A DNA stretch of 64,000 nt from a bacterium HR19 (GTDB lineage: Bacteria > Calescibacteriota > Calescibacteriia > Calescibacteriales > Calescibacteriaceae). The notes under the pieces were generated by a model, which worked only from the letters and a program-made list of their open reading frames with translations, was not told the DNA's origin and did no database searches. Both the position numbers and the translations under genes were made by a program. This document shows positions 17,139 through 26,977 of the stretch, one piece after another; position 1 is the first letter of the stretch; each line of letters begins with the position of its first letter. Location of the stretch: assembly GCA_002898315.1 (NCBI GenBank), contig BEHV01000007.1, positions 1 to 64,000 on the forward strand, read 5' to 3'.

Positions 17139-19637
17139 ATGAGACGCGGTTTTGGAACTATTTTTTTCTCTTCAATATACCTTTTATTGCTTTGTCTTTA
17201 TTCCCTCTCCTCGTCTTGTGGCAGGAAAGGAAAACTCGTTTCAGAAGGAAACTTTTTTGAGGGTCTCGTGATAAAAGAAGGTAAAGGAGAGGCAGATGTT
17301 GATGTTTTCAATCTCACGAACTTTGAGCAAGCTAAATCAGATTATCAAGGAAAATTTAGAATCAAGCTGAACTCTCAAAACGATAAACTCCTTCTCTTGA
17401 AAGATGGCTATGGCACAATTACAAACCCACAAAAGGTCATAGAACTCAAACCTCTCATAAGAAAAACCTTTTACTTCAAAAACTTTGAAAAGTATATGCT
17501 TGACGGAAATGTTATTTTAGCATTACTTCAAGATACCAAATTTTTATCCCCGGTTCTATCAAACGGTCAGGTGATTTTGTACTATCCAGAAGGAACATCA
17601 GAGATTTTTTTTGTATCGCAGAACTGGTTCTTTACGATGAACCCAAACGCAGTAGAGGACTACTCGGTCTTAGATATAGACCAATACGAAAAGGTGAATT
17701 TTCCAGATTACATAACGGTTGTGTCAGACGATCCGATGGAGTTTGTGAAAATTCCAGAAGGAAAAACATTTTTTTCGAAAGGTATAACTCAAATCCCCTC
17801 TGGCATATACACTCTGAAGTTCGGAGAGAAAACGAGAAGGAATGTCTTTTTGTATGGGAACACAAATATTATATCGGGAGGATTTATCTTTCCTGAAAAG
17901 ACAAAAATCATTTCAAGAGGTAAAGCTTTTGACCTGTCTTATGCGTCGGGAGTTCTTATATGGATTGAAGGAGAAGATGAAATTACTTTCTCCAAGCCGG
18001 AGTTCTCAGTAGGCATACCAGAGGGCTCAAAAAGAATTGTTTTCTCAAAATTCGGATTTTTCCCTTACGTTGTAGATGTTGAGAATCCAGAATCCGTAAG
18101 GAACATTGAAATCACTCTTGATTATTCATCTTATGTTACCGGAAAAGTTATAGGTCAGCAGAACTACTTTGTTCAGGTTCCTTCCGAAAAAGGCATTCTA
18201 GAGATAAAGTATAGTTTTAAAGGAAGCGACTTTCTCATTCAGCTACCTGCTATGCGTAGATTCCAGCTGGTTTTGACAGCAGAAAATGCGATCCCAAAAC
18301 TCATCAATATCTTTACATCTCAATATTTTTCAGATTTAGGTGAGATATATCTTTGCTCAAAAGATGATGAAAACTGCATAATTGGTGAGGGAATGAGCTT
18401 TTTGAAGTATAATCTCTTTGACTTTGCAAGGCAGGTGTTCTCATTCTCTAATTCTGTCTCAGGAAAAATAGGACTTGCTATTGCAGATATGAACATTCTT
18501 TTCTCTCTCCCCATTTTTGAGAGAGAAAAAAGTTCTGAGATAATTTTTGAGTTGCAGAAAATTTTTGATGTTGTCAAGCTCTCGGGCGATGTTAAACTCT
18601 GCGGAGAAATTCCTCTGAATATCCCGCTTTTGTTTTTCTTTTCTTTGCCAAGGGCAACAGGTTGTGTCGGAGAAAACTCTTTTGAGTTCTTAAAATCAAT
18701 CTTCAAAATAGCAGAAGCTTTCAAAATCTATATTTCCTCTCATCACTACTCCGAAAAATTATCAAACGTAGTATTTGCTTTTGACATAGAATACCTGAGG
18801 AATTTAGGCGAGGTCTTTTATAACGATGAGAAGATTTTAACTTTTGAGAGCTGGTTTGACCCCGCAACCTCTATTTCAGACATAAAACAGGGAATAGAGA
18901 TTTTATCGGTTTCTGTTCAGCAGAGTAAATCTTGTAGTGAGACAGACGAGATTTTCTGCAAGAAAGATGAGCATATAGTTTTGAAAATCAAAGGTGGTTT
19001 TTCCTTCCCTATATTATCGCAGAATGCAAATTTAGATGCTCTGAAAAAATCTCTGGAAGATGAAAATTACTATGCAGATTTGACCGAGATAGTTTCTCTT
19101 CTCCCGTTTGACATAAAACTGCCTCAATCTATTGATATGAATTTCATAAAAATCAACTTGAAAAGATTACTTCAAAATAATCTGAGGAAGTTTTTACCGA
19201 AAGTCGTTTTTTATGAGGGAAGACCCGTTTTAGCGATAGAAGTTGAGGTTCCGATTGGATTCAGAGGTGTAAAGGAGAATTCATTTTTACCTCCTATGTT
19301 TGCTGTTGGAGATATGCCACATTTTAGGTACTCAGGATTTCCGGAGTTAGAAAAAGATGGAGTTTTTCCTGAATCAACGACAGATAATTTTGAAGATTGG
19401 ACGAGACAAGAAAGGATTTTTTACTTTCTTTTTGACGACCCTACATTCAATTCAGCGGTTCTTTTATCTCCGTGCAAGGTTGCTATTTCAGATGAGTTGA
19501 GGCAGAGGTGGTGCGGTAAAACTGATGGCTTTTCGCTTCCCACAAATCAGATGCTCAGCGATGTTTTTGCTGTGGCTCAAAAACTTCTCCGGCTTTACTC
19601 ATTTTTCCCTCCAACATCTGTTCTTCCAAGCTTCTGA
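17139..19637 (+). CDS. Large putative lipoprotein of unknown function
   Basis: An 832-residue exported protein. The N terminus is a signal peptide (MRRGFGTIFFSSIYLLLLCL) ending at LSSSC with Cys27 as the likely lipidated residue. Residues about 40-110 (ADVDVFNLTNFEQAKSDYQG...LLLLKDGYGTI) resemble a carboxypeptidase-regulatory-like beta domain. The rest is rich in beta strands, with Cys pairs such as YLCSKDDENC and KLCGEIP that could form disulfides. I do not recognise a characterised family; a cell-surface role is inferred from export only. Divergent from the Fur-like gene, so it may be metal or stress regulated. Its last 83 bases overlap the 3' end of the convergent cobyrinate synthase gene. 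Confidence 0.75.
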   Translation: MRRGFGTIFFSSIYLLLLCLYSLSSSCGRKGKLVSEGNFFEGLVIKEGKGEADVDVFNLTNFEQAKSDYQGKFRIKLNSQNDKLLLLKDGYGTITNPQKVIELKPLIRKTFYFKNFEKYMLDGNVILALLQDTKFLSPVLSNGQVILYYPEGTSEIFFVSQNWFFTMNPNAVEDYSVLDIDQYEKVNFPDYITVVSDDPMEFVKIPEGKTFFSKGITQIPSGIYTLKFGEKTRRNVFLYGNTNIISGGFIFPEKTKIISRGKAFDLSYASGVLIWIEGEDEITFSKPEFSVGIPEGSKRIVFSKFGFFPYVVDVENPESVRNIEITLDYSSYVTGKVIGQQNYFVQVPSEKGILEIKYSFKGSDFLIQLPAMRRFQLVLTAENAIPKLINIFTSQYFSDLGEIYLCSKDDENCIIGEGMSFLKYNLFDFARQVFSFSNSVSGKIGLAIADMNILFSLPIFEREKSSEIIFELQKIFDVVKLSGDVKLCGEIPLNIPLLFFFSLPRATGCVGENSFEFLKSIFKIAEAFKIYISSHHYSEKLSNVVFAFDIEYLRNLGEVFYNDEKILTFESWFDPATSISDIKQGIEILSVSVQQSKSCSETDEIFCKKDEHIVLKIKGGFSFPILSQNANLDALKKSLEDENYYADLTEIVSLLPFDIKLPQSIDMNFIKINLKRLLQNNLRKFLPKVVFYEGRPVLAIEVEVPIGFRGVKENSFLPPMFAVGDMPHFRYSGFPELEKDGVFPESTTDNFEDWTRQERIFYFLFDDPTFNSAVLLSPCKVAISDELRQRWCGKTDGFSLPTNQMLSDVFAVAQKLLRLYSFFPPTSVLPSF

Positions 19638-20940
19638 AAACTCTTAAAATTCCAGAGGGATTAGAAGGGAAATATAGGTGTGTCCAACTTCCGAGGAACT
19701 TACCTCTCAGAAATCCATCTTCGCCTTTTGGGTTTCCGTAAATATCGTAGAGCCGAAATATTTTTGTTATTTTCTCTTTTTGGTTGAGAATTTTTCCGTA
19801 GTGGAACTCGTGTCCCTTCAATTCATCACCGCTTGGCAGAATTATTTTTCTCCATCCAAGTGCTTGAAGTTTTTTTTCAATTTTTATTGAGAGTGGAAAT
19901 ACATTCAGCATGGGCATTTCATTTTCTTCATATATCAGTTTTTCAGAGAGGATTTCAAGTCCCCCGCATTCGGCTATTACAGAACACGAATTACCTATAA
20001 GTTCTGATATTTCTCTTTTTATTTCTTCTATTTCTTTTCCGTAGAGTTCAGGGTATCCGCCCGGTATTATGAGGAAATCAAACCTTTGTTTTTTGCTCTG
20101 ACTTATAGTATTTTCGTCTATTATATGGCTCTCCGCTCCCATTATGTCAAGAATTTTTACATTCTCGGGATAGATAAATTGAAGGTATTTCAATTTCAGG
20201 AAAGCGAACTTTTTACCTTTGAGTTTGTTTTTCACTGGACCGAAAAATTTTTCATACCAGCCGGGGTCTGTATCAATTTCATTTTCTTTTGATTTTTCAA
20301 ATATATCAAGGATTTTTTTTGTATCAAAGAAGTTGAAGAAAGCGGACTCAAATTTTTCTTTTTCTGTTTCTAATTCATCGGCAAGATATAGTCCGAGATG
20401 TCTTGATGGGAATTGAAATTCGGCAGATTTCGGTATTGCGGAAAGAAGTTCAATACCTTCTTTTTCAAGGGCTTTTTTTATTATTTCTTTGTGTGCCTGA
20501 GATGATATTTTTGTTGCTACAACTCCTTTTATATCAATCTCTTTGAGGAATCCCTTTACTATTCCTCTTATGCTTTCGCCTAGCTTTTCTGCATCAACAC
20601 ATAAGATAATCGGGGAGGAGAGGATTTGAGACATTTTGGCTGTGCTTACTCCTGCGGTTTCTCCGTCAAACACGCCCATCACTCCCTCTATGACATTAAA
20701 ATCTGCTGATTCGCTCAGGAATAGAAATTTGACGAACTCTTCTGAGCTCATGACGGGGTCTAAATTGAAAGACCTTGTGAATTTTCTGTGGTGAGTTGGG
20801 TCTATGAAGTCTGGACCTATCTTGAAAGCTGATACACTTTTATTTAGGGATTTTAATCCAGCTATTAAGCAAAGGGTTGTTATGGTTTTTCCGGAATCTG
20901 AGGATACGCCAGAGATTATGACTCTTGCTGGGTTTCTCAC
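19555..20940 (-). CDS. cobB: Cobyrinate a,c-diamide synthase
   Basis: CobB/CbiA, 461 residues, amidates the a- and c-side chains of cobyrinate (or hydrogenobyrinate) with glutamine and ATP in cobalamin synthesis. The N-terminal dethiobiotin-synthetase-like domain has VIISGVSSDSGKTITTLCLI (P-loop) and FKIGPDFIDPTHH; the C-terminal class I-like glutaminase has FLIIPGGYPELYG, the nucleophile region IAECGGLEILSE and GHEFHYGKI with the catalytic His. The last 20 residues extend beyond the usual end and run antisense through the lipoprotein gene for 83 bases. No other cobalamin gene is in the window. The symbol is used in the cobB/cbiA sense, not for the sirtuin. Confidence 0.93.
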   Translation of the reverse strand: MRNPARVIISGVSSDSGKTITTLCLIAGLKSLNKSVSAFKIGPDFIDPTHHRKFTRSFNLDPVMSSEEFVKFLFLSESADFNVIEGVMGVFDGETAGVSTAKMSQILSSPIILCVDAEKLGESIRGIVKGFLKEIDIKGVVATKISSQAHKEIIKKALEKEGIELLSAIPKSAEFQFPSRHLGLYLADELETEKEKFESAFFNFFDTKKILDIFEKSKENEIDTDPGWYEKFFGPVKNKLKGKKFAFLKLKYLQFIYPENVKILDIMGAESHIIDENTISQSKKQRFDFLIIPGGYPELYGKEIEEIKREISELIGNSCSVIAECGGLEILSEKLIYEENEMPMLNVFPLSIKIEKKLQALGWRKIILPSGDELKGHEFHYGKILNQKEKITKIFRLYDIYGNPKGEDGFLRGKFLGSWTHLYFPSNPSGILRVFRSLEEQMLEGKMSKAGEVFEPQQKHR

Positions 20941-20979
20941 ACAGAAAAATTATTTTTTGAGCGGACTTTTTATTGATTT

Positions 20980-22332
20980 TTAGGCATTTTGTTTTTCTAA
21001 TGCTGATATGAAGAATTCAATGTATTCTTTTGCTTTTTCTTTTATGTCAAATTTTTTTGAGTTTTCAATTCCTTTTTCTCTTATTGAGTTATAAAGCTTT
21101 TCATCTTTGAGGACTTTTTTGATTTTTTCGTATAGTTCTTTTATGTCTGAAAATATTATTCCGTTTTCCATATCTTTTATGATTTCGGGTATTGCTCCGA
21201 CTTTTCTTCCTGACGCAACTGCTCCGCACGCCTGAGATTCAAGAGTGGTGAGAGAAAAGGTTTCTGCCACCGACGGCTGAACATAAAAATCGCTCGCAGA
21301 GTAAAAATCCCTTACTCTTAAATGATTCTGCTCAAACGGAAGATAAAAGATAAAGTTCCCTTCTTTTCTACCTATTTTTTCTACTTCTTTTTTTTGTGAT
21401 GCTCCAAGACCAATAAAAACAAGATTCTCAAACTCGTCGCTCAGAATTTTGGCAAAACTGATAAAATCTGCAAAACCTTTCCATCTATTTGTTTTGAGCG
21501 ATTTTCCTGCTGTGAGAAATATTTTTGAGTTTTCAGGGAGTTCAAGCTCTTTTCTCTTTTTTTCTTTGTTCTGAGGATAGAAGGTTTTGAGGTCTATTCC
21601 GTTATGTATAACTCTTATTTCAATCGCTCCTTCTTTCAAGATGGACTTTTCTACCATGTTTCTCATCCACTCAGAAGGGCATACGACATAGTATCTGCTT
21701 TTTCTGTAAATATCTCTTTTTATTTCCCAGTTTTTGTGTGATAGGTCTCTTCTTATTTGTGGTGGGAGAGAGAGGTCGGGACATTTTCCACATCCTGTTT
21801 GCCACTTTTCACAGTTAAGCGAATACGAGCAGTGCCCTGTAAAAAGCCACATATCGTGTAAAGTCAAAAATAGTTTTGCTCTTTGGGATATGAATGGTAT
21901 GGCTCGGAGGTCAAAAAAACCTCTGTCATATAGCCAGAATCCGTGAAGGGCATGGCATAAAATTATATCTGGCTTTTTCGGGGCAATATCAAATATTTTC
22001 CATGTTCCCGGGAATTCAAAATCCTCATATCCGAGCCAAACTTTAAGTATTCTTTTAGGTTCAGCAATAAACTTTATGAGTTCTCTAATTCTCCATCCGC
22101 CCCTGAAATTAAGATGGTTTGATATTTTCCTTTCAACAGAGAGTATTTTTCTTGCCCAGAGAGTTCTGCTTTCAAAGTTGGGAATTTCAAAAATGTGATT
22201 CCCATTTGAGTGCTTTTCCCCAACGAGCATAAAAGATTCAAAGCCGTTTTTTAAGAACTCTTTATGAAGGTACTCGGGAATCCTTTCAGCTCCTCCATCT
22301 CTATCTTCTGGAAGAACCTGATATATAACCAT
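20980..22332 (-). CDS. GT4 glycosyltransferase with a WcaC-like cysteine motif
   Basis: A 450-residue GT-B enzyme. The N terminus starts QVLPEDRDGGAERIPEYL (glycine loop of the acceptor domain). A middle motif LTLHDMWLFTGHCSYSLN followed by CEKWQTGCGKCP is typical of a subgroup related to colanic-acid WcaC-like transferases and probably binds a metal through its cysteines. The donor domain shows IFLTAGKSLKTNRWKGFADF, PSVAETFSLTTLESQACG (E-x7-E) and VASGRKVGAIPEII. It is a lone glycosyltransferase 11 kb from the main cluster and points to a further glycan. A 40-base gap separates it from cobB on the same strand. Confidence 0.88.
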   Translation of the reverse strand: MVIYQVLPEDRDGGAERIPEYLHKEFLKNGFESFMLVGEKHSNGNHIFEIPNFESRTLWARKILSVERKISNHLNFRGGWRIRELIKFIAEPKRILKVWLGYEDFEFPGTWKIFDIAPKKPDIILCHALHGFWLYDRGFFDLRAIPFISQRAKLFLTLHDMWLFTGHCSYSLNCEKWQTGCGKCPDLSLPPQIRRDLSHKNWEIKRDIYRKSRYYVVCPSEWMRNMVEKSILKEGAIEIRVIHNGIDLKTFYPQNKEKKRKELELPENSKIFLTAGKSLKTNRWKGFADFISFAKILSDEFENLVFIGLGASQKKEVEKIGRKEGNFIFYLPFEQNHLRVRDFYSASDFYVQPSVAETFSLTTLESQACGAVASGRKVGAIPEIIKDMENGIIFSDIKELYEKIKKVLKDEKLYNSIREKGIENSKKFDIKEKAKEYIEFFISALEKQNA

Positions 22333-22377
22333 CTTCTTATATATTTTGATTTACATATTTTCGTTTTGGTTTTTGAT

Positions 22378-22383
22378 TAGAAT
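22378..22383 (+). promoter_or_regulatory. TAGAAT box close to the dxs start
   Basis: TAGAAT nine bases before the dxs ATG at 22393, with only AT-rich sequence between and no Shine-Dalgarno site: a candidate leaderless promoter. Confidence 0.4.
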
Positions 22384-22392
22384 TTTTAAGTT

Positions 22393-24270
22393 ATGCTTAT
22401 TGACAGGGTTAATTTTCCATCTGATATAAAGGGTTTGACTTTTGAGGAGCTTGAGAAACTTGCTCTTGAATTGAGGCAGAGGATACTTGAGGTTGTATCA
22501 AGGAATGGTGGTCATCTTTCTCCGTCTCTTGGTATGGTGGAACTTGTGCTTGCTCTCCACTACGTCTTTGACATGCCAAAAGATAGGATTGTGTTTGATG
22601 GGGGTTATCAGGCGTATTCTCATAAACTCATCACAGGCAGGAAGGAGTATTTTGACACGCTGAAAGTGTGGGGAGGGCTCGGAGGTTTTTTAAGACGAGA
22701 TGAATCTCCTTACGATATTTTCGGAGCGGGACATGTTGGAACATCTATTTCTTCTGCCCTTGGTATAAGAGAAGCGTTGAGATTGAAAAATGAAGATGGA
22801 AAAGTTATAGCTGTTATAGGAGATGGAGCGATGACTTGTGGAATGGCTTATGAAGCACTTAACCACGCGGGAGAACTCAAATCTGACCTCATAGTTGTTC
22901 TCAACGATAACGGTATGTCAATAGCTCCAAATAGAGGTGCGATAGCAACCTACTTTTCAAAAATAATGGCTGAACCACTATTTTACAGAGCAAGAGAGAT
23001 TACAAAACGACTTATCGGAGAAATTATGGTTGGGAAAGGACAAGATGTGATACGAAAGGTGAGAAAATTTGAGGAGTCGCTTATTTCTCTTTTCACGCCC
23101 GGAATTCTCTTTGAAGGTCTCGGATTTTACTATTTCGGTCCAATAGATGGTCATAATATAAGAGAGCTCGTTGATATTTTCAGGAAGGTGAAGGAGTGGC
23201 ACGGTCCTATTCTTGTTCATGTGAAGACGAAAAAGGGTAGGGGGTATAAGCCAGCAGAAGATGATCCTGAGATGTTTCACAGGATTCCCCCTTTTGACAT
23301 AAAGACGGGTAAGGTTTTATCTAAGTCAAAGACGCCGAGCTTTTCTTCGGTTTTTGCCAATTTCCTTGTCAATCTTGCAGAAAAAGATAAAAGAATAGTT
23401 GCTATCACCGCTGCTATGGCTCTCGGGACAGGTCTGGATATATTCCAGAAGAGGTTCCCTGACAGGTTTTTTGATGTAGGAATAGCAGAACAGCATGCGA
23501 TAACTATGGCTGCGGGATTAGCAGTGGAGGGTATGAGACCTTTTCCTGCGATTTACTCAACATTTCTGCAAAGAGCTTACGACCAGATAATTCACGATGT
23601 CGCTTTACAGAACCTGCCTGTTACTATATGCATAGATAGAGCGGGAATAGTTGGTGAAGATGGACCGACTCATCATGGTGTGTTTGATATAGCGTATTTG
23701 CGTCCAATTCCGAACATGGTTCTTATGGCTCCTGCTGATGAGAACGAGTTCAGAGATATGATTTTGACATCTCTTGAGCTTGGCAGACCATGTGCTATAA
23801 GGTATCCGAGAGATAACGCTTTTGGTTTTCCTGAGAGGGAGCCGAAAGTTCTGCGTGTAGGAGAAGCAGAAATCAAAAAAGACGGGAAAGACCTTGTGAT
23901 AATAGTTTATGGGACTTTGTTATGGGAAGCTCTGAAAGCAGTTGAGGAGGCGGAAAAAGAGCTTGGAGCGAAAATAGCAGTTATAAACGCAAGGTTTGCA
24001 AAACCACTTCACACGGAACTCATATGCGATTACGCTGAAATGACTGGGCGGGTTATAACAATTGAAGAAGCAAGAAGAGACGGAGGTTTTGGTTCCGCTG
24101 TGCTTGAGCTCCTTGCAGACAAAAACATAAAAGCTCAGGTCATAAGAATGGGAACTCCTGATGAGTTCGTAGAGCAGGGATCGCGAAAACAGCTCCTTCA
24201 ACTCATAGGTTTAGATAAAGACGGAATAAAAAGAACAATAGAGAAAATCCTTCTCGGAGCAAATTTCTAA
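22393..24270 (+). CDS. dxs: 1-deoxy-D-xylulose-5-phosphate synthase
   Basis: DXS condenses pyruvate and glyceraldehyde-3-phosphate with thiamine diphosphate, the first step of the MEP isoprenoid pathway. 625 residues, full length. Visible are NGGHLSPSLGMVELVLALHYVFD (His near the active site), IFGAGHVGTSISSALGI, the TPP motif AVIGDGAMTCGMAYEALNHAG...DLIVVLNDN, the transketolase region FFDVGIAEQHAITMAAGLA, and DRAGIVGEDGPTHHG. It supplies isoprenoid units for the polyprenyl synthase encoded 1.6 kb downstream on the other strand. It overlaps the convergent mpl gene by four bases. The other MEP genes are absent from the window. Confidence 0.97.
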   Translation: MLIDRVNFPSDIKGLTFEELEKLALELRQRILEVVSRNGGHLSPSLGMVELVLALHYVFDMPKDRIVFDGGYQAYSHKLITGRKEYFDTLKVWGGLGGFLRRDESPYDIFGAGHVGTSISSALGIREALRLKNEDGKVIAVIGDGAMTCGMAYEALNHAGELKSDLIVVLNDNGMSIAPNRGAIATYFSKIMAEPLFYRAREITKRLIGEIMVGKGQDVIRKVRKFEESLISLFTPGILFEGLGFYYFGPIDGHNIRELVDIFRKVKEWHGPILVHVKTKKGRGYKPAEDDPEMFHRIPPFDIKTGKVLSKSKTPSFSSVFANFLVNLAEKDKRIVAITAAMALGTGLDIFQKRFPDRFFDVGIAEQHAITMAAGLAVEGMRPFPAIYSTFLQRAYDQIIHDVALQNLPVTICIDRAGIVGEDGPTHHGVFDIAYLRPIPNMVLMAPADENEFRDMILTSLELGRPCAIRYPRDNAFGFPEREPKVLRVGEAEIKKDGKDLVIIVYGTLLWEALKAVEEAEKELGAKIAVINARFAKPLHTELICDYAEMTGRVITIEEARRDGGFGSAVLELLADKNIKAQVIRMGTPDEFVEQGSRKQLLQLIGLDKDGIKRTIEKILLGANF

Positions 24271-25673
24271 AAATTAGCTCTTCTCAGCTTCATTATGAAT
24301 TTTTCTTTTTCTCCGTAGAAATCTCCACTTGACATAAATATAACCGCTATCTTTTTTTCTTCTTTCTCTCTGCTTTTTGTGTTGAGTATAAATTCTGCCA
24401 ATCTTTCTGATACACTTTGATTATACTCTGCGCATATTCCTTTCTTTTTGAGGTGGCTCACTATCTCTTCAACTTTCAGTTTTTTGTTTTCTGGAATTTT
24501 TTCTTCTCTGTATATTTTTCCTATGAAGACCGCATCTGCTTTTTCAAAAGCGTTTTTGAATCCTTCTTGGTGTATGCTTGTGCGCGATGTGAAAGACCTT
24601 GGCTCAAAAGCAAGTATTACTTTATCAAAAAATTCTCTTGCTGATTTTATTCCAGATTCTATCTCTGTGGGGTGATGTGCGAAATCATCAATCACATATA
24701 TGTTTTTGATTGAAAATATTATTTCAAGTCGCCTTCTTACTCCTTCAAATCCCTCAAGATACTCTGAAAAATTCTCTGGGCTTATCATGTCTTCAAGCAG
24801 TAAAAAGCTTGCTATTGTATTGATGATGTTATGTCTTCCGAGAATGTTTATGCGAAACCTCTGGGAAATTTTTGAGATAGAGAATTCATATCCTATTTCG
24901 GTCTTCGTTATGTTTTCGGGGAAGAAATCTACCCCATCATTTTCGTATCCGTAAGAAACTTTATGTTTTGCCTTTGAGTTTTCAGATATTATGTTTCCTG
25001 CTTTGTTTCCTCCGAAAAAGACGAGTTTTTCTTCTACTTTTTTGCTGAACTCCACAAACGCTGAAAGATAGCTTTCAAAGTCGGGATATATATCTGCGTG
25101 GTCGTATTCCACCTGACCTATGATTGCTCTTTTGGGTTTGAAGTGCCAGAACTTTGGTTTTTTATCAAAGAAAGCGGTATCGTATTCGTCACCTTCTATG
25201 ACGAAAATATCGCCTTTTCCTACTCTTGCACTGACACCGAAGTTTTTTGGTATTCCGCCGATAAGAAATGAAGGGTCGTATCCCGCTTTGTTGAGGATGT
25301 AAGAGATTATAGATGTTGTTGTGGTTTTCCCGTGAGTTCCTGCGACGACAAAGAATGTTTTATCTCCAAAGAACTCATTTATCGCTTCGGGATATGACAT
25401 TATTTTTTTCCCAAGAGATATTGCTGATTGGACTTCAATGTTATCTTTTGATATTGCGTTTCCAACAATTATGAGGTCCTTATCTTTCACATTTTCGGGA
25501 GAAAATTGAAATAGTTTTATGCCGAACCTTCTGAGCTGGTCTGGCATGGGGGGGTAGAACATTGAGTCGGAACCAGAGACATCAAATCCGATGCTTTTGA
25601 GCAGAGCTGCTACTCCTGCCATCGCTGTCCCACATACTCCAATTATATGAACCTTCCCCTTTGTTCCGCTCAT
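24267..25673 (-). CDS. mpl: UDP-N-acetylmuramate:tripeptide ligase (Mpl-type Mur ligase)
   Basis: A 468-residue Mur ligase. The N-terminal part VHIIGVCGTAMAGVAALLKS and GFDVSGSDSMFYPPMPDQL, and the stretch GDEYDTAFFDKKPKFWHFKP followed by VEYDHADIYPDF, are specific to Mpl, which attaches recycled L-Ala-gamma-D-Glu-meso-DAP to UDP-MurNAc, rather than MurC. VVAGTHGKTTTTSIISYIL is the ATP-binding loop and VIDDFAHHPTEIES the third-domain motif. No murC is in the window, so it could also do the MurC step; that would be inference. Convergent with dxs, four-base overlap. A C7 run (G7 on the + strand, 25548-25554) lies near the N terminus. Confidence 0.88.
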   Translation of the reverse strand: MSGTKGKVHIIGVCGTAMAGVAALLKSIGFDVSGSDSMFYPPMPDQLRRFGIKLFQFSPENVKDKDLIIVGNAISKDNIEVQSAISLGKKIMSYPEAINEFFGDKTFFVVAGTHGKTTTTSIISYILNKAGYDPSFLIGGIPKNFGVSARVGKGDIFVIEGDEYDTAFFDKKPKFWHFKPKRAIIGQVEYDHADIYPDFESYLSAFVEFSKKVEEKLVFFGGNKAGNIISENSKAKHKVSYGYENDGVDFFPENITKTEIGYEFSISKISQRFRINILGRHNIINTIASFLLLEDMISPENFSEYLEGFEGVRRRLEIIFSIKNIYVIDDFAHHPTEIESGIKSAREFFDKVILAFEPRSFTSRTSIHQEGFKNAFEKADAVFIGKIYREEKIPENKKLKVEEIVSHLKKKGICAEYNQSVSERLAEFILNTKSREKEEKKIAVIFMSSGDFYGEKEKFIMKLRRANF

Positions 25674-25916
25674 AACTCTTTTAAGATTTTACTCTCTGAA
25701 CATAGTTATTTCTCTTCTTCTTTAATTTTGAAAGTTTTAAGTTTAACCTTTTGGTAGCAGTGGAAGTTTATTTGCAGAAATTGCAAAAAAACCTTTTCTA
25801 TTACTTATCTAATGCTGGACAAATTGCCATGCTGAATTAAGAAAAGTTGGAGCACTTTTTGGTTGAAGTTCTAACGAATTATCTTTATTTTAAAAGTTTT
25901 CTGAATTTTGCCATTT

Positions 25917-26894
25917 TTATGTCAATCTTTCTTTTGATAATTCAAGGAGTTCAAGGAGATTTTGTTTTTTGTTTTCGGGTACATCAATACTTCTAAAAAT
26001 AGATAGAGTTTTTTCGTATATCTTGTTGAGTTGTTCTTCTGCCCTCTCAATTCCACCACCAGATATAACGAGTCCCTGTATTAAATCTAACGCCCCATCA
26101 GATAAATTTTTCTCTTCTTTCATTATCTCAACTATTTTGTGGAAGTTATCAGAGAGTATGACGGGCAGAGTTATTTTTCCCTCTTTTACATCGTTCATTT
26201 TGGGTTTTCCTGTTTTGTCTGAAATGAAATCTAAAATGTCGTCTCTTATCTGAAAGATGGTTCCAAAGTATCTTCCAAAGTCAGAAAAAACATGTTTTAG
26301 TTCGGTTGAATTTCCTTTGAGAATAAGCGGGATTGATGAGCTGAGGGAGAATAAAGATGCGGTTTTTTTATCTATGACATCAAAGTAAAGTTTTTCGAGT
26401 TGTTCTCTATAAATGGTGTTCAAAGAGATGTTATTTATCATCAGGTTAAGCTCTATCACTTCTCCTTCTGCCATAACTTTTGCTGTGTGGGAGAAAGTTC
26501 TTACAAGTTCTAAGTTTCCTATTTTTGCCAGTTCATCTGACATCACTCCGAGAAGGAAAGATGCTGAAATGACTGCAATTTTGTTCCCAAATAGAGCATT
26601 TACAGATGGTTTTCCTCTTCTTGTGTCTGAGTTATCTATGACATCATCTAACATCAGCGAAGCGCCGTGAAGGAGTTCTACGCAAGACGCCGAAGTTATG
26701 AGATTATATTCTTCTTCCTCTGTTTTCCCGTAATCAACTATATCTGATATGATGAGAGAGAGCAGTGGTCTTATTCTCTTCCCGCCAGCACTGAAATGGT
26801 AGAGTATTGCAGAGTATATTTTCTCATTTCTTTGAGAATTTTTTATGATTTCTTCTATCCTCTTTTCAACTTTTGATATTTTCTGATTTATCAC
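25917..26894 (-). CDS. All-trans polyprenyl diphosphate synthase (IspA/IspB family)
   Basis: A 325-residue trans-isoprenyl diphosphate synthase. GGKRIRPLLSLIISD is the Lys/Arg substrate-binding region; LLHGASLMLDDVIDNSDTRRG contains the first DDxxD motif and FQIRDDILDFISDKTGKPKM the second. It condenses isopentenyl diphosphate with allylic diphosphates. Length and motif spacing fit medium- or long-chain synthases (quinone side chains) better than FPP synthase, but chain length cannot be read reliably. A 243-base AT-rich gap separates it from mpl; I see nothing coding there. Confidence 0.88.
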   Translation of the reverse strand: MINQKISKVEKRIEEIIKNSQRNEKIYSAILYHFSAGGKRIRPLLSLIISDIVDYGKTEEEEYNLITSASCVELLHGASLMLDDVIDNSDTRRGKPSVNALFGNKIAVISASFLLGVMSDELAKIGNLELVRTFSHTAKVMAEGEVIELNLMINNISLNTIYREQLEKLYFDVIDKKTASLFSLSSSIPLILKGNSTELKHVFSDFGRYFGTIFQIRDDILDFISDKTGKPKMNDVKEGKITLPVILSDNFHKIVEIMKEEKNLSDGALDLIQGLVISGGGIERAEEQLNKIYEKTLSIFRSIDVPENKKQNLLELLELSKERLT

Positions 26895-26977
26895 TGAAAA
26901 AATTTATAAACAGGAGTATTTGAGAAGGGTAAAATTGGGATTTTTTTCATCTGAATTTTTCTTCTGTGAGTTTGACT

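Noticed and set aside
25548-25554. G7 run inside mpl as another phase-variation tract
   Set aside because: The reading frame is intact through it and encodes a conserved Mpl segment (YPPMPDQL); runs of 6-7 G occur a few times in 64 kb and need no special explanation.
25674-25916. Small RNA or small gene between mpl and the polyprenyl synthase
   Set aside because: No ORF with good start, no stable stem and no tRNA-like features were found by eye.
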